Shown here: positions 1-7,044 of the stretch, one piece after another
Layout of the letters: every line of letters starts with the position of its first letter
Numbering within the stretch: position 1 is the first letter of the stretch
Assembly: GCA_003483745.1 (NCBI GenBank)
Contig: DMYD01000013.1
Span: 101,371-116,101, forward strand
Source of the DNA: Roseburia sp.
Lineage (GTDB): Bacteria; Bacillota; Clostridia; Lachnospirales; Lachnospiraceae
Reading direction: 5' to 3'
DNA length: 14,731 nucleotides
Position numbers and translations under genes: made by a program
Notes under the pieces: model-generated
What the model was told of the DNA's origin: nothing
What the model saw: the letters and a program-made list of their open reading frames with translations, nothing else
The model's database searches: none

Positions 1-75
1 TTGTTTTGCGGAGCAAAATGTCTGCTATGCCTGCATAGCATGTGCCTCTTGCAGGAGCAGAGGATTTTCCTCCTT
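1..75. repeat. cluster of short inverted repeats, no gene recognised
   Basis: No convincing gene is visible in positions 1-349. Within 1-75 there are several small inverted repeats: ttttgc/gcaaaa around GGA (4-18), gctatgc/gcatagc (24-39), cctcttgc/gcagagg around agga with one bulge (45-63), and gagga/tcctc (about 60-72). A perfect Shine-Dalgarno-like TAAGGAGG (minus, 76-69) has no ATG, GTG or TTG within the following 12 bases. The density of hairpins suggests a structured RNA, a leader or an intergenic repeat unit cut by the window edge. The role is unknown. Confidence 0.3.
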
Positions 76-112
76 AATAAAAATGCGCAAAGATGGCTCT
101 TTTTCTCTGCGC
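76..112 (-). terminator. probable intrinsic terminator (minus strand)
   Basis: Read on the minus strand, GCGCAGAGA (112-104) pairs with TCTTTGCGC (93-85). The stem has 9 bp with one G.U pair and a 10-nt loop, and it is followed at once by ATTTTTATT. On the plus strand the wobble becomes a mismatch and no T-run follows, so the minus direction is favoured. It lies beyond the terminator of the 350-1102 gene, so it ends or attenuates a short transcript starting between 113 and 251, or acts as a backup terminator. Confidence 0.55.
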
Positions 113-251
113 CCCTTTACGCTGATAACACTTTAGCACATTACATTACAAAATGCAAGTATTATGTTATACATTTTGTACTTTTGTACTAATTTTTTTA
201 TTATATTCTGTTTTTGTCTATTTTTTTCTAAAAACAGGCAAATTCACACAC

Positions 252-288
252 AAAAAAATAGGCGAAATACCTTTTCATGTATTTCACC
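252..288 (-). terminator. intrinsic terminator after the TcdA-like gene
   Basis: On the minus strand GGTGAAATAC (288-279) pairs with GTATTTCGCC (270-261). The stem has 10 bp with one U.G wobble and an 8-nt loop, and it is followed by TATTTTTTT (260-252). This is a textbook Rho-independent terminator about 60 nt beyond the stop of the gene ending at 350. The poor U-run on the plus side makes the minus direction clear. Confidence 0.88.
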
Positions 289-349
289 CATAACTTTTTT
301 AATCTTCCTCATGTTCCCTGCATCAATATTTTAAATATTTTTGTAAGAA

Positions 350-1102
350 TTATTTTGTAAGGTCTTTTATAACTTCCCCGGCAAGGATCAGACCTGCCAC
401 AGACGGTACAAATGCGATACTTCCCGGAATATCACGGCGTTCTGTACATTTATGGACTGTTCCAGGCGGGCAGACACAATGTGAACGGCAGCTGATACTC
501 ATATCTTCGATCGGTCTTGTCGGCTGTTCCTTAGAATATACAACTTTTAACTTTTTGACGCCACGTTTTTTTAACTCACGGCGCATGACACGGGCAAGCG
601 GACAGACTGTCGTCTTATAAATATCTGCTACTTCAAATTTGGTCGGATCTAATTTATTGCCGGCTCCCATACAGCTGATCACCGGTACGTTACACTCTTT
701 TGCCCGCATGATGATCTCTAATTTGGCTGTAACTGTGTCTACTGCATCCACGACATAATCATATTCGGAAAAATCAAACTCATGTGCATTTTCCGGCAGA
801 TAAAAACATTTTCTTGCTTCCACCTTCGCATCCGGATTGATCTCTAAGATGCGCTCTGTCATCACATCAACTTTATATTTTCCAACTGTCTTTCTGGTTG
901 CAATGATCTGACGGTTGATATTGGTCAGGCAGACCTTGTCGTCATCCACGATCACAAAAGATCCGACTCCGCTTCTTACAAGTGCCTCCACAACATAGCC
1001 GCCAACTCCGCCGATCCCAAAGACCGCAACTTTCGCATTGGCAAGCCGTTCCATATTATCCGCCCCAAGTAATAACTGGGTTCTCGAAAATTGATTTAAC
1101 AT
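350..1102 (-). CDS. tcdA: E1-like (ThiF/MoeB superfamily) tRNA threonylcarbamoyladenosine dehydratase, TcdA type
   Basis: This 250-aa protein has the usual length and layout of TcdA (CsdL/YgdL), the cytosolic ATP-dependent enzyme that cyclises t6A37 to ct6A in tRNA. The Rossmann-type nucleotide loop GIGGVGG is at residues 29-35, the acidic strand end VDDD at 52-55, and the NRQ motif typical of E1-like enzymes at 63-65. DAVD at 119-122 and K127 complete the adenylation site. A cysteine-rich stretch (C205, C209, C211, C219) precedes the IPGS segment near 226-229. The closest relatives of this fold are MoeB, ThiF and HesA, which activate ubiquitin-like carriers. No such carrier or sulfurtransferase is adjacent, which favours TcdA. 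The ATG at 1102 has GGAG about 11 nt upstream. The gene lies 142 bp after larE and ends before a strong terminator, so it is probably its own unit or the tail of the larE operon. Confidence 0.87.
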   Translation of the reverse strand: MLNQFSRTQLLLGADNMERLANAKVAVFGIGGVGGYVVEALVRSGVGSFVIVDDDKVCLTNINRQIIATRKTVGKYKVDVMTERILEINPDAKVEARKCFYLPENAHEFDFSEYDYVVDAVDTVTAKLEIIMRAKECNVPVISCMGAGNKLDPTKFEVADIYKTTVCPLARVMRRELKKRGVKKLKVVYSKEQPTRPIEDMSISCRSHCVCPPGTVHKCTERRDIPGSIAFVPSVAGLILAGEVIKDLTK

Positions 1103-1214
1103 ATCCTGTATATCTCCTGTTATCTCTATTGCTATTTCACTATTCTGTTTCCTGATGTAGTATATGATTGATTCCTAAATAACTACGTTAAATTACCTGT
1201 CTGTTTTCTCAACA

Positions 1215-1241
1215 ATACATTATTTTTTATTACTAATGTAT
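1215..1241. repeat. AT-rich 8-bp inverted repeat between larE and tcdA
   Basis: ATACATTA (1215-1222) and TAATGTAT (1234-1241) are perfect inverted repeats separated by 11 bases, directly after the larE stop. There is no U-run on either side and the stem is A/T only, so it is a weak hairpin or a possible protein-binding site, not a confident terminator. I see no well-spaced -35/-10 pair in the rest of the 142-bp gap; a TATACT near 1155-1162 lacks a partner. Confidence 0.3.
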
Positions 1242-1244
1242 GGA

Positions 1245-2069
1245 TTATTTTTCTGCGATATCAAGTGTCTCATTCATACTTCCCATACGGTATCCACCAA
1301 GATCAAGTGTCACATAGGAAAATCCCAGTTGTTTCAGGTAAGAATAAATCTTTTCCCGGTTTTCCCCGGAAACCAGTCTCTCAATCTCATCCGGCAGCAC
1401 TTCAATACGCGCAATATCCCCATGGATTCTTACGCGCACCTGATGAAATCCCAGATCAAGCAATAACTGTTCTGCCTTATCTACCATACCAAGTTTTTCT
1501 TCAGAGATCGTCTCTCCATAAACAAACCGGGAGGAAAGGCACGCAAATGACTGCTTGTCCCATGTCGGCAATCCCATTTCTTTGGAAAGTGTGCGGATCT
1601 CTTTTTTATTCAGTAAGGCCTCTCTGAGCGGACTTTTGATTCCAAGTTCTGCTACGGCTACAAGTCCCGGACGATAATCGCCGTTATCATCCATATTCGA
1701 ACCCTCTGCTACGGCATTGATCTGATATTCATTTGCGATTTCAAGTATTTTTTCAAACAGCTCATGCTTGCAAAGGTAACAGCGGTTCTTCGGATTCTGC
1801 CGGAATCCTTCGATATCAAGTTCTTCCGATTTGCATATGATATGTTTGATTCCCTGTTCCTTGCAAAACTGCTTTGCCTCCTCTAACTCTCTTTTCGGAA
1901 AGGAGCAGGAGGATGCAGTGACTGCGATCACATGATCCGCACCAAGCGATTCCTTTGCCGCTGCAAGCAGAAATGTTGAATCCACACCGCTGGAAAATGC
2001 GACTGCAACACTACCTAATGATTTTAAATATTCCTGCAAATTTTTATATTTTTCCTGTACTGACTGCAT
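1245..2069 (-). CDS. larE: ATP-dependent sacrificial sulfur transferase LarE
   Basis: This 274-aa protein is a full-length member of the PP-loop (adenine nucleotide alpha-hydrolase) LarE family. LarE donates sulfur during synthesis of the nickel-pincer nucleotide cofactor of lactate racemase and related LarA enzymes. The PP-loop SSGVDS is at residues 26-31. The family signature ACLSSRF with C177 matches the position of the sacrificial cysteine of Lactobacillus plantarum LarE. An additional CYLC pair (C97, C100) gives three candidate ligands; some LarE homologues use three cysteines to hold a [4Fe-4S] cluster, so this one may be of that catalytic type (inference). Neither larA, larB nor larC is in the window. 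The ATG at 2069 has AAAGGA 5-6 nt upstream. The gene starts 23 bp after the lipoprotein gene, so co-transcription is likely. Confidence 0.9.
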   Translation of the reverse strand: MQSVQEKYKNLQEYLKSLGSVAVAFSSGVDSTFLLAAAKESLGADHVIAVTASSCSFPKRELEEAKQFCKEQGIKHIICKSEELDIEGFRQNPKNRCYLCKHELFEKILEIANEYQINAVAEGSNMDDNGDYRPGLVAVAELGIKSPLREALLNKKEIRTLSKEMGLPTWDKQSFACLSSRFVYGETISEEKLGMVDKAEQLLLDLGFHQVRVRIHGDIARIEVLPDEIERLVSGENREKIYSYLKQLGFSYVTLDLGGYRMGSMNETLDIAEK

Positions 2070-2092
2070 AATAATCCTTTATTTCATATAAT

Positions 2093-2998
2093 TTAATCTA
2101 TTCTTACCACTGCATAATCTCCCATTGCATGACTGACATAAAAGATCACATATACTTTTCCATCATGCACATAAGATTCTCCGGTTGTTTCATCTGTCCC
2201 ATAATCATCCGGCTCCCCATCAAAATGTGTAAGACTTGCCGCAAGTGCTTCCTCTGTCGGTTCCATCCAGATGAAATTAAATTCCAAAATATCCTTCATT
2301 GTAATTTCAGTAGCCGGATTTCCCTCTGCATCCAGTACCGTATAGCCCTGTGCAATATCTGTATTGTCTTTTCCGGCAAATAAAATTTTTGCCGTCTCAT
2401 CCGGATCTGCGAAATCAGAAAATGTCATTTTTTCGCCGGTCTTCATGTTAATATTAACAGAAGTAAGGGCTGCGGAAGGATGCGCTGCTCCTTCATAATC
2501 ATAATAACTCTGACAGGTAATAGAAAGCATATCCTTCGTCTGTTCCTGCACAGTATACGTGAGCACCACGGAATCATTTGCACCAGGATTTACATCTTCC
2601 GTATCTCCCGCCATTTCCCCGACAGCTTCTTTTGCCGTATTTTCAAAGTAAGTGTTCCATTCCTCCTGCTTTTCGGTGTTGCTCCAGCCTGTGATCTTCG
2701 GATAAGAAATATCGATCAGATCCGTCTTTTTGTAACTTACCATCTCTATCTGGTAATCAGACTGTGCTTCCTGCCCTTCCTCTGTCGCGTCAACGGCTTC
2801 TGTTCCCTCTGCTTCGTCCTGCTGTGAACTTTCCGAAGTCTGCGCCGCTTCTGTCTCCGGTTCGCTCTGTACGGTATCTTCATTTGTTTCCTGCTGTGTA
2901 GTGCCTGCCGCACCGGTGTTTTTATTTTCACCGCAGCCTGCCGCAAACGTGAGTGACAGCGACAGCGTCACGATCAATATAATATTTCTTCTTTTCAC
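2093..2998 (-). CDS. DUF3298/RsiV-like domain lipoprotein
   Basis: The 301-aa product starts with a lipoprotein signal peptide: positive MKRRN, a hydrophobic core, then the lipobox FAAGC with the lipidated Cys at 22. A low-complexity linker rich in Glu, Gln, Thr and Ser follows (about 23-80), typical of surface lipoproteins. The globular part (about 84-301) matches the DUF4163/DUF3298 arrangement: an SYPKITG strand, the hallmark YDYEGAAHP near 166-174, a TGEKMTFSD segment, and a C-terminal YVSHAMGDYAVVRI. In Bacillus RsiV this extracellular domain senses lysozyme, but the anti-sigma and transmembrane part is absent here, so a ligand or wall-associated role is inference. The start is GTG at 2998, with AAAGGGGA about 7 nt upstream. 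It lies between a HAD phosphatase (44 bp upstream) and larE (23 bp downstream). Confidence 0.83.
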   Translation of the reverse strand: MKRRNIILIVTLSLSLTFAAGCGENKNTGAAGTTQQETNEDTVQSEPETEAAQTSESSQQDEAEGTEAVDATEEGQEAQSDYQIEMVSYKKTDLIDISYPKITGWSNTEKQEEWNTYFENTAKEAVGEMAGDTEDVNPGANDSVVLTYTVQEQTKDMLSITCQSYYDYEGAAHPSAALTSVNINMKTGEKMTFSDFADPDETAKILFAGKDNTDIAQGYTVLDAEGNPATEITMKDILEFNFIWMEPTEEALAASLTHFDGEPDDYGTDETTGESYVHDGKVYVIFYVSHAMGDYAVVRID

Positions 2999-3042
2999 AC
3001 TGAATCCCCTTTCTTTTTATAGATATACGAATCTGCCCACAT

Positions 3043-3696
3043 CTACTGCTCTAAAAACTTTACGATATCTTCCGGCTTCTCCGCAAAATTTGTTGCCCCA
3101 TGTCCGATCAGGAATTCCTTATCACGAAATCCCCAAAGAACTGAGATACATGGCAGTCCTGAATTTTTTGCTGTCATGACATCCACATCTGAGTCACCGA
3201 TATAGATTGCCGTATCTGCCGGTTTTCCAAGTTCTGCAAGCGCCGTGCGCACCATATCCGGTGCCGGTTTTCTCGCCACACCTTCGCGCTCTCCGATTGC
3301 AGCCTGCACGATACCTTCGAAATAAATCTCGTTTAATTCTTTGACAGCAAAATCAATCTTATTCGAAACGATTGCAAGCGCATAGCCTTTCTCCTTCAAT
3401 TCACGAAGCAGTGGAACAACACCGTCATAAGCTCTTGTTTTATCGTTACAGTGCTCTCCATAATATTTTTTAAAAACAGCAAATGTTTCCTCGAATTTCG
3501 GATTGTCAAATCCGCCCGGAACAGAAAGTTCCATCAGACGGCGCACACCATTCCCAACAAATGCACGTACTTCCTCAATCGTGCGCTCCGGCATCTGCAT
3601 TGTGCGCAGCGCATAGTTTGTGGCATCCGCTAAATCCTCTAACGTATTTAATAAAGTTCCATCCAGGTCAAAAACAACTGTTTCATATTTTTTCAT
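3043..3696 (-). CDS. HAD-family phosphatase, phosphoglycolate phosphatase-like
   Basis: This is a cytosolic HAD hydrolase of subfamily IA with an alpha-helical cap, 217 aa from the start chosen here. Motif I is DLDGT (D10 nucleophile, D12 acid/base). Motif II is the Ser in AIVSNK (S111), motif III the Lys in RKPAPD (K143), and motif IV GDSDVD (167-172), which supplies Mg ligands. Sequence order and length fit Gph/PpaX-type enzymes acting on phosphoglycolate or other small phosphate esters. Substrate cannot be fixed from sequence. The open frame reaches a GTG at 3708, but that GTG is part of the GTGAGG ribosome-binding site six bases before the ATG at 3696, so the ATG is the better start. It follows the aldo/keto reductase gene by 49 bp and precedes the lipoprotein gene by 44 bp. 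Confidence 0.88.
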   Translation of the reverse strand: MKKYETVVFDLDGTLLNTLEDLADATNYALRTMQMPERTIEEVRAFVGNGVRRLMELSVPGGFDNPKFEETFAVFKKYYGEHCNDKTRAYDGVVPLLRELKEKGYALAIVSNKIDFAVKELNEIYFEGIVQAAIGEREGVARKPAPDMVRTALAELGKPADTAIYIGDSDVDVMTAKNSGLPCISVLWGFRDKEFLIGHGATNFAEKPEDIVKFLEQ

Positions 3697-3745
3697 AATG
3701 ATCCTCACTTCCAGGCAGCTTATTTTTCACACTGCCCTCATCTTT

Positions 3746-4786
3746 CTAATTGACACTCACGGTTCCCGCAAGTACTTTCTTGTAATCTTCGTAATTCTTT
3801 GCAAGAAGTGCCGGCGTGTCGAGTCCATATGGGCATTTACTCTTACATTTATTACAATGCAGACAGTTTTCGATCTTTTTCATTTTCGCCTGAACCTCAG
3901 GTGTGAGCTGCAAAGCTGACGGAGAACGGCGCAGTAAAAGCGACATTCGCGCACAGTTATTGATCTCGATACCTGCCGGACACGGCATACAATAACCGCA
4001 TCCACGGCAGAAATCCCCTGCCAGTTCTTTTCTATCCTGCTCGATCAGCGCACGGATCTCATCCGTCATAGTTGGTGGATTATCAATATAAAAAATAAAT
4101 TCGTCCAACTCTTTTTCTCTCTGCACACCCCAGATTGGCAGCACATTTTCATACTGTGCCTCAAATGCATAGGCTGCCGCCGAGTTTGTGATCAGTCCAC
4201 CGGAGAGTGCTTTCATTGCGATAAATCCCATATTTGCTTTTTTACATTTTTCTACAAGAGCAATATCCCTATCCGATGCCAGATAACAGAACGGAAACTG
4301 AAGTGTCTCATACAGTCCGGATTCAATCGCCTCCTCGGCAACCGCAAGTCTGTGGTTTGTGATACCGATATGGCGGATCTTTCCCTGTGCTTTTGCCTCA
4401 AGCATCGCCTCATAAAGTCCTGTTCCATCTCCCGGCTTTGGACAGAACGAAGGATTATGGAACTGATAAATATCAATGTAATCCGTCCTTAAATTATGTA
4501 GGGAAATGCCAAGCTGTTCCCAGAATTCGTCCGCATTGTTAGCTGCCGTTTTAGTAGCAATATATACTTTTTCACGCATTCCGTCGAATGCCTCACCTAA
4601 CTTTTCCTCGCTGTCCGTGTAAAACCGTGCCGTATCAAAAAACGTAATGCCCGCCTCATACGCTTTTCTTGCCAGTTTTACCGCATCCTCCGTACTGACT
4701 CTCTGGATCGGCAATGCACCGAATCCATTCTTATTTACTTTAATCCCTGTACTTCCTAAAACTACCGCTTCCATAACTCTTATCAT
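3746..4786 (-). CDS. aldo/keto reductase with C-terminal 4Fe-4S ferredoxin-like domain
   Basis: The 346-aa protein combines an AKR (beta/alpha)8 barrel with a C-terminal iron-sulfur domain. The AKR catalytic tetrad is visible as D51, Y56, K79 and H110, in the contexts FFDTARFY, ATKTA and QFHNPS. After residue 255 come two cysteine clusters: C260-x2-C263-x2-C266-x2-C269-Pro, and C308-x2-C311-x2-C314-x3-C318-Pro, as expected for two cubane clusters. Such fused proteins are common in anaerobic Firmicutes and are usually annotated only as oxidoreductases. Ferredoxin-linked reduction of a carbonyl is plausible but the substrate is unknown. The ATG at 4786 sits only 3-5 nt after AGGAGG, and a second in-frame ATG four codons later (4774) has a 15-nt spacing, so the true start could be either. 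It is a probable operon member with the genes on both sides. Confidence 0.9.
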   Translation of the reverse strand: MIRVMEAVVLGSTGIKVNKNGFGALPIQRVSTEDAVKLARKAYEAGITFFDTARFYTDSEEKLGEAFDGMREKVYIATKTAANNADEFWEQLGISLHNLRTDYIDIYQFHNPSFCPKPGDGTGLYEAMLEAKAQGKIRHIGITNHRLAVAEEAIESGLYETLQFPFCYLASDRDIALVEKCKKANMGFIAMKALSGGLITNSAAAYAFEAQYENVLPIWGVQREKELDEFIFYIDNPPTMTDEIRALIEQDRKELAGDFCRGCGYCMPCPAGIEINNCARMSLLLRRSPSALQLTPEVQAKMKKIENCLHCNKCKSKCPYGLDTPALLAKNYEDYKKVLAGTVSVN

Positions 4787-4838
4787 TTTCCTCCTTATAT
4801 CGTGGTTTAACTACTATTTGCTCCCAGAATCATCTATA

Positions 4839-4870
4839 CAATAGAATGCACACCCGCGAACATTCTATTG
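4839..4870. repeat. 10-bp perfect inverted repeat spanning the sulfatase stop codon
   Basis: CAATAGAATG (4839-4848) and CATTCTATTG (4861-4870) are perfect 10-bp complements with a 12-base loop. On the minus strand the first arm contains the last sense codon and the TAG stop of the LTA-synthase-like gene. No U-run follows in either direction, so it does not look like an intrinsic terminator. It may stabilise the 3' end of the upstream message, serve as a processing site within a longer mRNA, or bind a protein. Confidence 0.55.
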
Positions 4871-6805
4871 ATTTAAGTAAGGGAAAAACAATTCACTCTT
4901 ATTTTTCTTATCAAACATATTATTATACTGCAGTATTTCATAATTTTTCAGCCATTTTGCATCCTCACCGGTCGCATCTTCCACATGGAAAAACCTGCCC
5001 AGTGATTTTGAATAAAATCCTCTGGAATTGATCGCCGGAATTTCTTCCATCATATCGGCTAAAAACTGATTGTATGCCGGAAGCGCGATGCCCGCACGCT
5101 CTAATGCCAGCGTTGACAAATAATTAAGGCTCGTCAATTCCACACTTTCCTTATCGCTGTCATAATTCGTCCAGATAAAAAACGGTACCGTATAAAGATT
5201 TTCCAGTTCCGACAGCGTCAGTCCTCCTAATCCTTTTCCATTCAGATACGGATAAAAACTGGATGACAAACTTGGCTGATGATCTCCAAAAAATACGATC
5301 TCGACCGGATCATCCACTTTCTCAAAATAAGATATCAGATACTCTAATGCCGAATCACTCTCGTGGATCAGCGACAGGTATTGGTTCACATCCGGATAAT
5401 TGATACCAAGCATACGCGCCTTTTCATCAAAATTATCGTATTTCTCCGTATAACCGCCGTGATTCTGCATGGAAATACTCATAATGAACAAATCCTCGTT
5501 GGATTTTTTACTCTCATAACGGTCAACGATTTTTTCGTACAGTTCCTGATCTGTAATATAGTCACGCAAAATCTTTGTCTGGTCAAAATCATCGATAAAA
5601 TGTGTCTCATCAAATCCCATATTCGGATATACAATATTACGGCTCCATCCGGTATCATAATAAGGATGCATTGCCACGCAGGTATAACCAATATTTTTCA
5701 GATTTGACACCAGAGAAGTCGGTGTATCCGTGATATACTGCTGATATACAACAGAACCGCTCGGCAGAAATGCCATGGAATTTCCTGTCAAAAATTCCCA
5801 CTCGGAGTTTGGCGTTTTAGCACCAAATACGGAAGAAAGTGCATGCCCTTTGATCGTATTGTCTTCCAGTGAATCGTAAAACGGTGTCAGTTCGATATTC
5901 GTTGAGAAATTACCCACCACACCAAGATCCGCATAAGATTCACTCATAACCACTATAATCGTCGGCTTCTTCCCTGTCTCTCCGGAATCGGTACCCGTCT
6001 CTTTGCTATACTGATCCTCCAGTTCCTGCACTGCCTCTTTCGAATACCCCTCCGGTTCCGCAATAAAGCAGTCGCGGATGCTTAGCACAAAATTTAAAAT
6101 ATAACCGTTTCTGTAACTTCCTTTTTGTTCCCAGGTCTCTGTCACAACACCCTGCGTATGTTTTCCAATGTATACACAACACAGCACGGCAAGTGAAATG
6201 CACACGATCGACATCGGAATCCTTTTCTTAAAGGATACGTGTAATTTACGGATAAATGCAACATACAGCGTGGAAAGAAGTATGACATACCCCGCCCTTG
6301 CATCCAGAACAAATTCATAATTCCCTGCTACAGAAAGCCCCGTCTGGATAGATTTCAAATCGCTGAAAATAAACTCATTTCCACGAAACAGATACACAAA
6401 ATAGTTGATCCCGGCAAGCGATAACAACACGATATGTGAGATCAGGCAGGTCAGTCCCGTATTATTCGTAAATACCTGAATGACCAGAAAAACTACCAGA
6501 CAGCACAGCACATTCAAAAGCATTTTATTGTCGGATATTTTTGCTCTCAGTTCTGCATCCAGTAACAGATATTGGATATGGTACGCCGTAAAAATGCCAC
6601 CGGCTCCAAGCATGATTGCACTCCACAGCCATGACAGCTTTTCATTTAATTCAATCTTTAGACTTTTGATTCCAAAATAAAGTACACCAAATCCGAGCAG
6701 CACCCATATCGGAAACCTTATCACTGCAAATAACACTGCCGCAAACACCATTGCCACTGCAAGCCGGATCAGATTTTCTTTTTCAAAATATAACTTTATC
6801 TTCAT
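4865..6805 (-). CDS. LTA synthase family membrane sulfatase (phosphoglycerol transferase-like)
   Basis: The 646-aa protein has an N-terminal membrane part with about six to seven hydrophobic segments (roughly 13-30, 33-49, 57-82, 97-112, 117-140, 171-186, 198-214), followed by an extracellular alkaline-phosphatase/sulfatase-fold domain (about 280-560). Metal and catalytic elements of LtaS-type enzymes are present: MSES with E289, GAKTPNSE with the Thr nucleophile T331, H380 and W387-R389 in the substrate region, QNHGG with H449, and GDHQPS with D508 and H509. The family moves glycerol-phosphate from phosphatidylglycerol onto lipoteichoic acid or other envelope glycans outside the membrane. 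Whether this paralogue makes, primes or decorates a polymer is not resolved. The ATG at 6805 has GAGGA close upstream, and a near-consensus promoter lies about 50 bp further up. It leads a run of close genes down to larE. Confidence 0.88.
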   Translation of the reverse strand: MKIKLYFEKENLIRLAVAMVFAAVLFAVIRFPIWVLLGFGVLYFGIKSLKIELNEKLSWLWSAIMLGAGGIFTAYHIQYLLLDAELRAKISDNKMLLNVLCCLVVFLVIQVFTNNTGLTCLISHIVLLSLAGINYFVYLFRGNEFIFSDLKSIQTGLSVAGNYEFVLDARAGYVILLSTLYVAFIRKLHVSFKKRIPMSIVCISLAVLCCVYIGKHTQGVVTETWEQKGSYRNGYILNFVLSIRDCFIAEPEGYSKEAVQELEDQYSKETGTDSGETGKKPTIIVVMSESYADLGVVGNFSTNIELTPFYDSLEDNTIKGHALSSVFGAKTPNSEWEFLTGNSMAFLPSGSVVYQQYITDTPTSLVSNLKNIGYTCVAMHPYYDTGWSRNIVYPNMGFDETHFIDDFDQTKILRDYITDQELYEKIVDRYESKKSNEDLFIMSISMQNHGGYTEKYDNFDEKARMLGINYPDVNQYLSLIHESDSALEYLISYFEKVDDPVEIVFFGDHQPSLSSSFYPYLNGKGLGGLTLSELENLYTVPFFIWTNYDSDKESVELTSLNYLSTLALERAGIALPAYNQFLADMMEEIPAINSRGFYSKSLGRFFHVEDATGEDAKWLKNYEILQYNNMFDKKNKSELFFPYLNQ

Positions 6806-6852
6806 GATTTCCTCATATTTCCATCTTTTATCGTCTCTTTTTCAACAAAGTT

Positions 6853-6880
6853 ATTCTATCATTACATACAGATTTGTCAA
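6853..6880 (-). promoter_or_regulatory. sigma-A-type promoter for the LTA synthase-like gene
   Basis: On the minus strand TTGACA (6880-6875) is a perfect -35 box. After a 16-bp spacer comes TAGAAT (6858-6853), five of six matches to the -10 box. Transcription would start near 6846, about 40 nt before the ATG at 6805. It lies downstream of the terminator at 6949-6999, so the sulfatase gene is a separate transcription unit from the kinase-regulator pair. Confidence 0.75.
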
Positions 6881-6948
6881 TTTTGTGAAGATTAAACTTT
6901 TCTTATTTTTTTCTTTGATTTCTCATTCACTGAATTTTTTGTATACAC

Positions 6949-6999
6949 AAAATACCCCCTAAGCAGTCTGGGGTATTTGCCTTTTCTGCTTAAGGGGTA
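6949..6999 (-). terminator. terminator with two competing hairpins after the response regulator gene
   Basis: On the minus strand taccccttaagcag (6999-6986) pairs with ctgcttagggggta (6966-6953). The stem has 14 bp with one U.G and a 19-nt loop, and it is followed directly by TTTTGTGT, a good intrinsic terminator. A second hairpin, AAATACCCC (6978-6970) with GGGGTATTT (6958-6950), 9 bp, uses the same G-run and so cannot form together with the first. The element lies about 45 nt beyond the stop of the regulator gene. On the plus strand the U.G becomes a C.A mismatch, favouring the minus direction. Confidence 0.75.
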
Positions 7000-7044
7000 C
7001 CACACATATCCATACTCTGTATGTTACCTTCCGTTCTCCGGTTT

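Noticed and set aside
1..192. Plus-strand open frame of 63 codons from the window edge
   Set aside because: It runs through several inverted repeats, has a Cys/Leu-rich composition unlike a folded protein, and matches no family I know.
1215..1241. Terminator for larE
   Set aside because: The inverted repeat is A/T only with no following U-run, so I list it only as a repeat.
1265..1627. Plus-strand frame of 120 codons opposite larE
   Set aside because: It is antisense to a well-conserved gene, has no ribosome-binding site, and its composition is that of a shadow frame.
2746..2946. Second minus-strand frame inside the lipoprotein gene
   Set aside because: Arg/Lys/Gln-rich translation of the low-complexity linker in another frame, with no ribosome-binding site.
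3697..3708. GTG at 3708 as start of the HAD phosphatase
   Set aside because: The GTG is part of the GTGAGG ribosome-binding site for the ATG at 3696.
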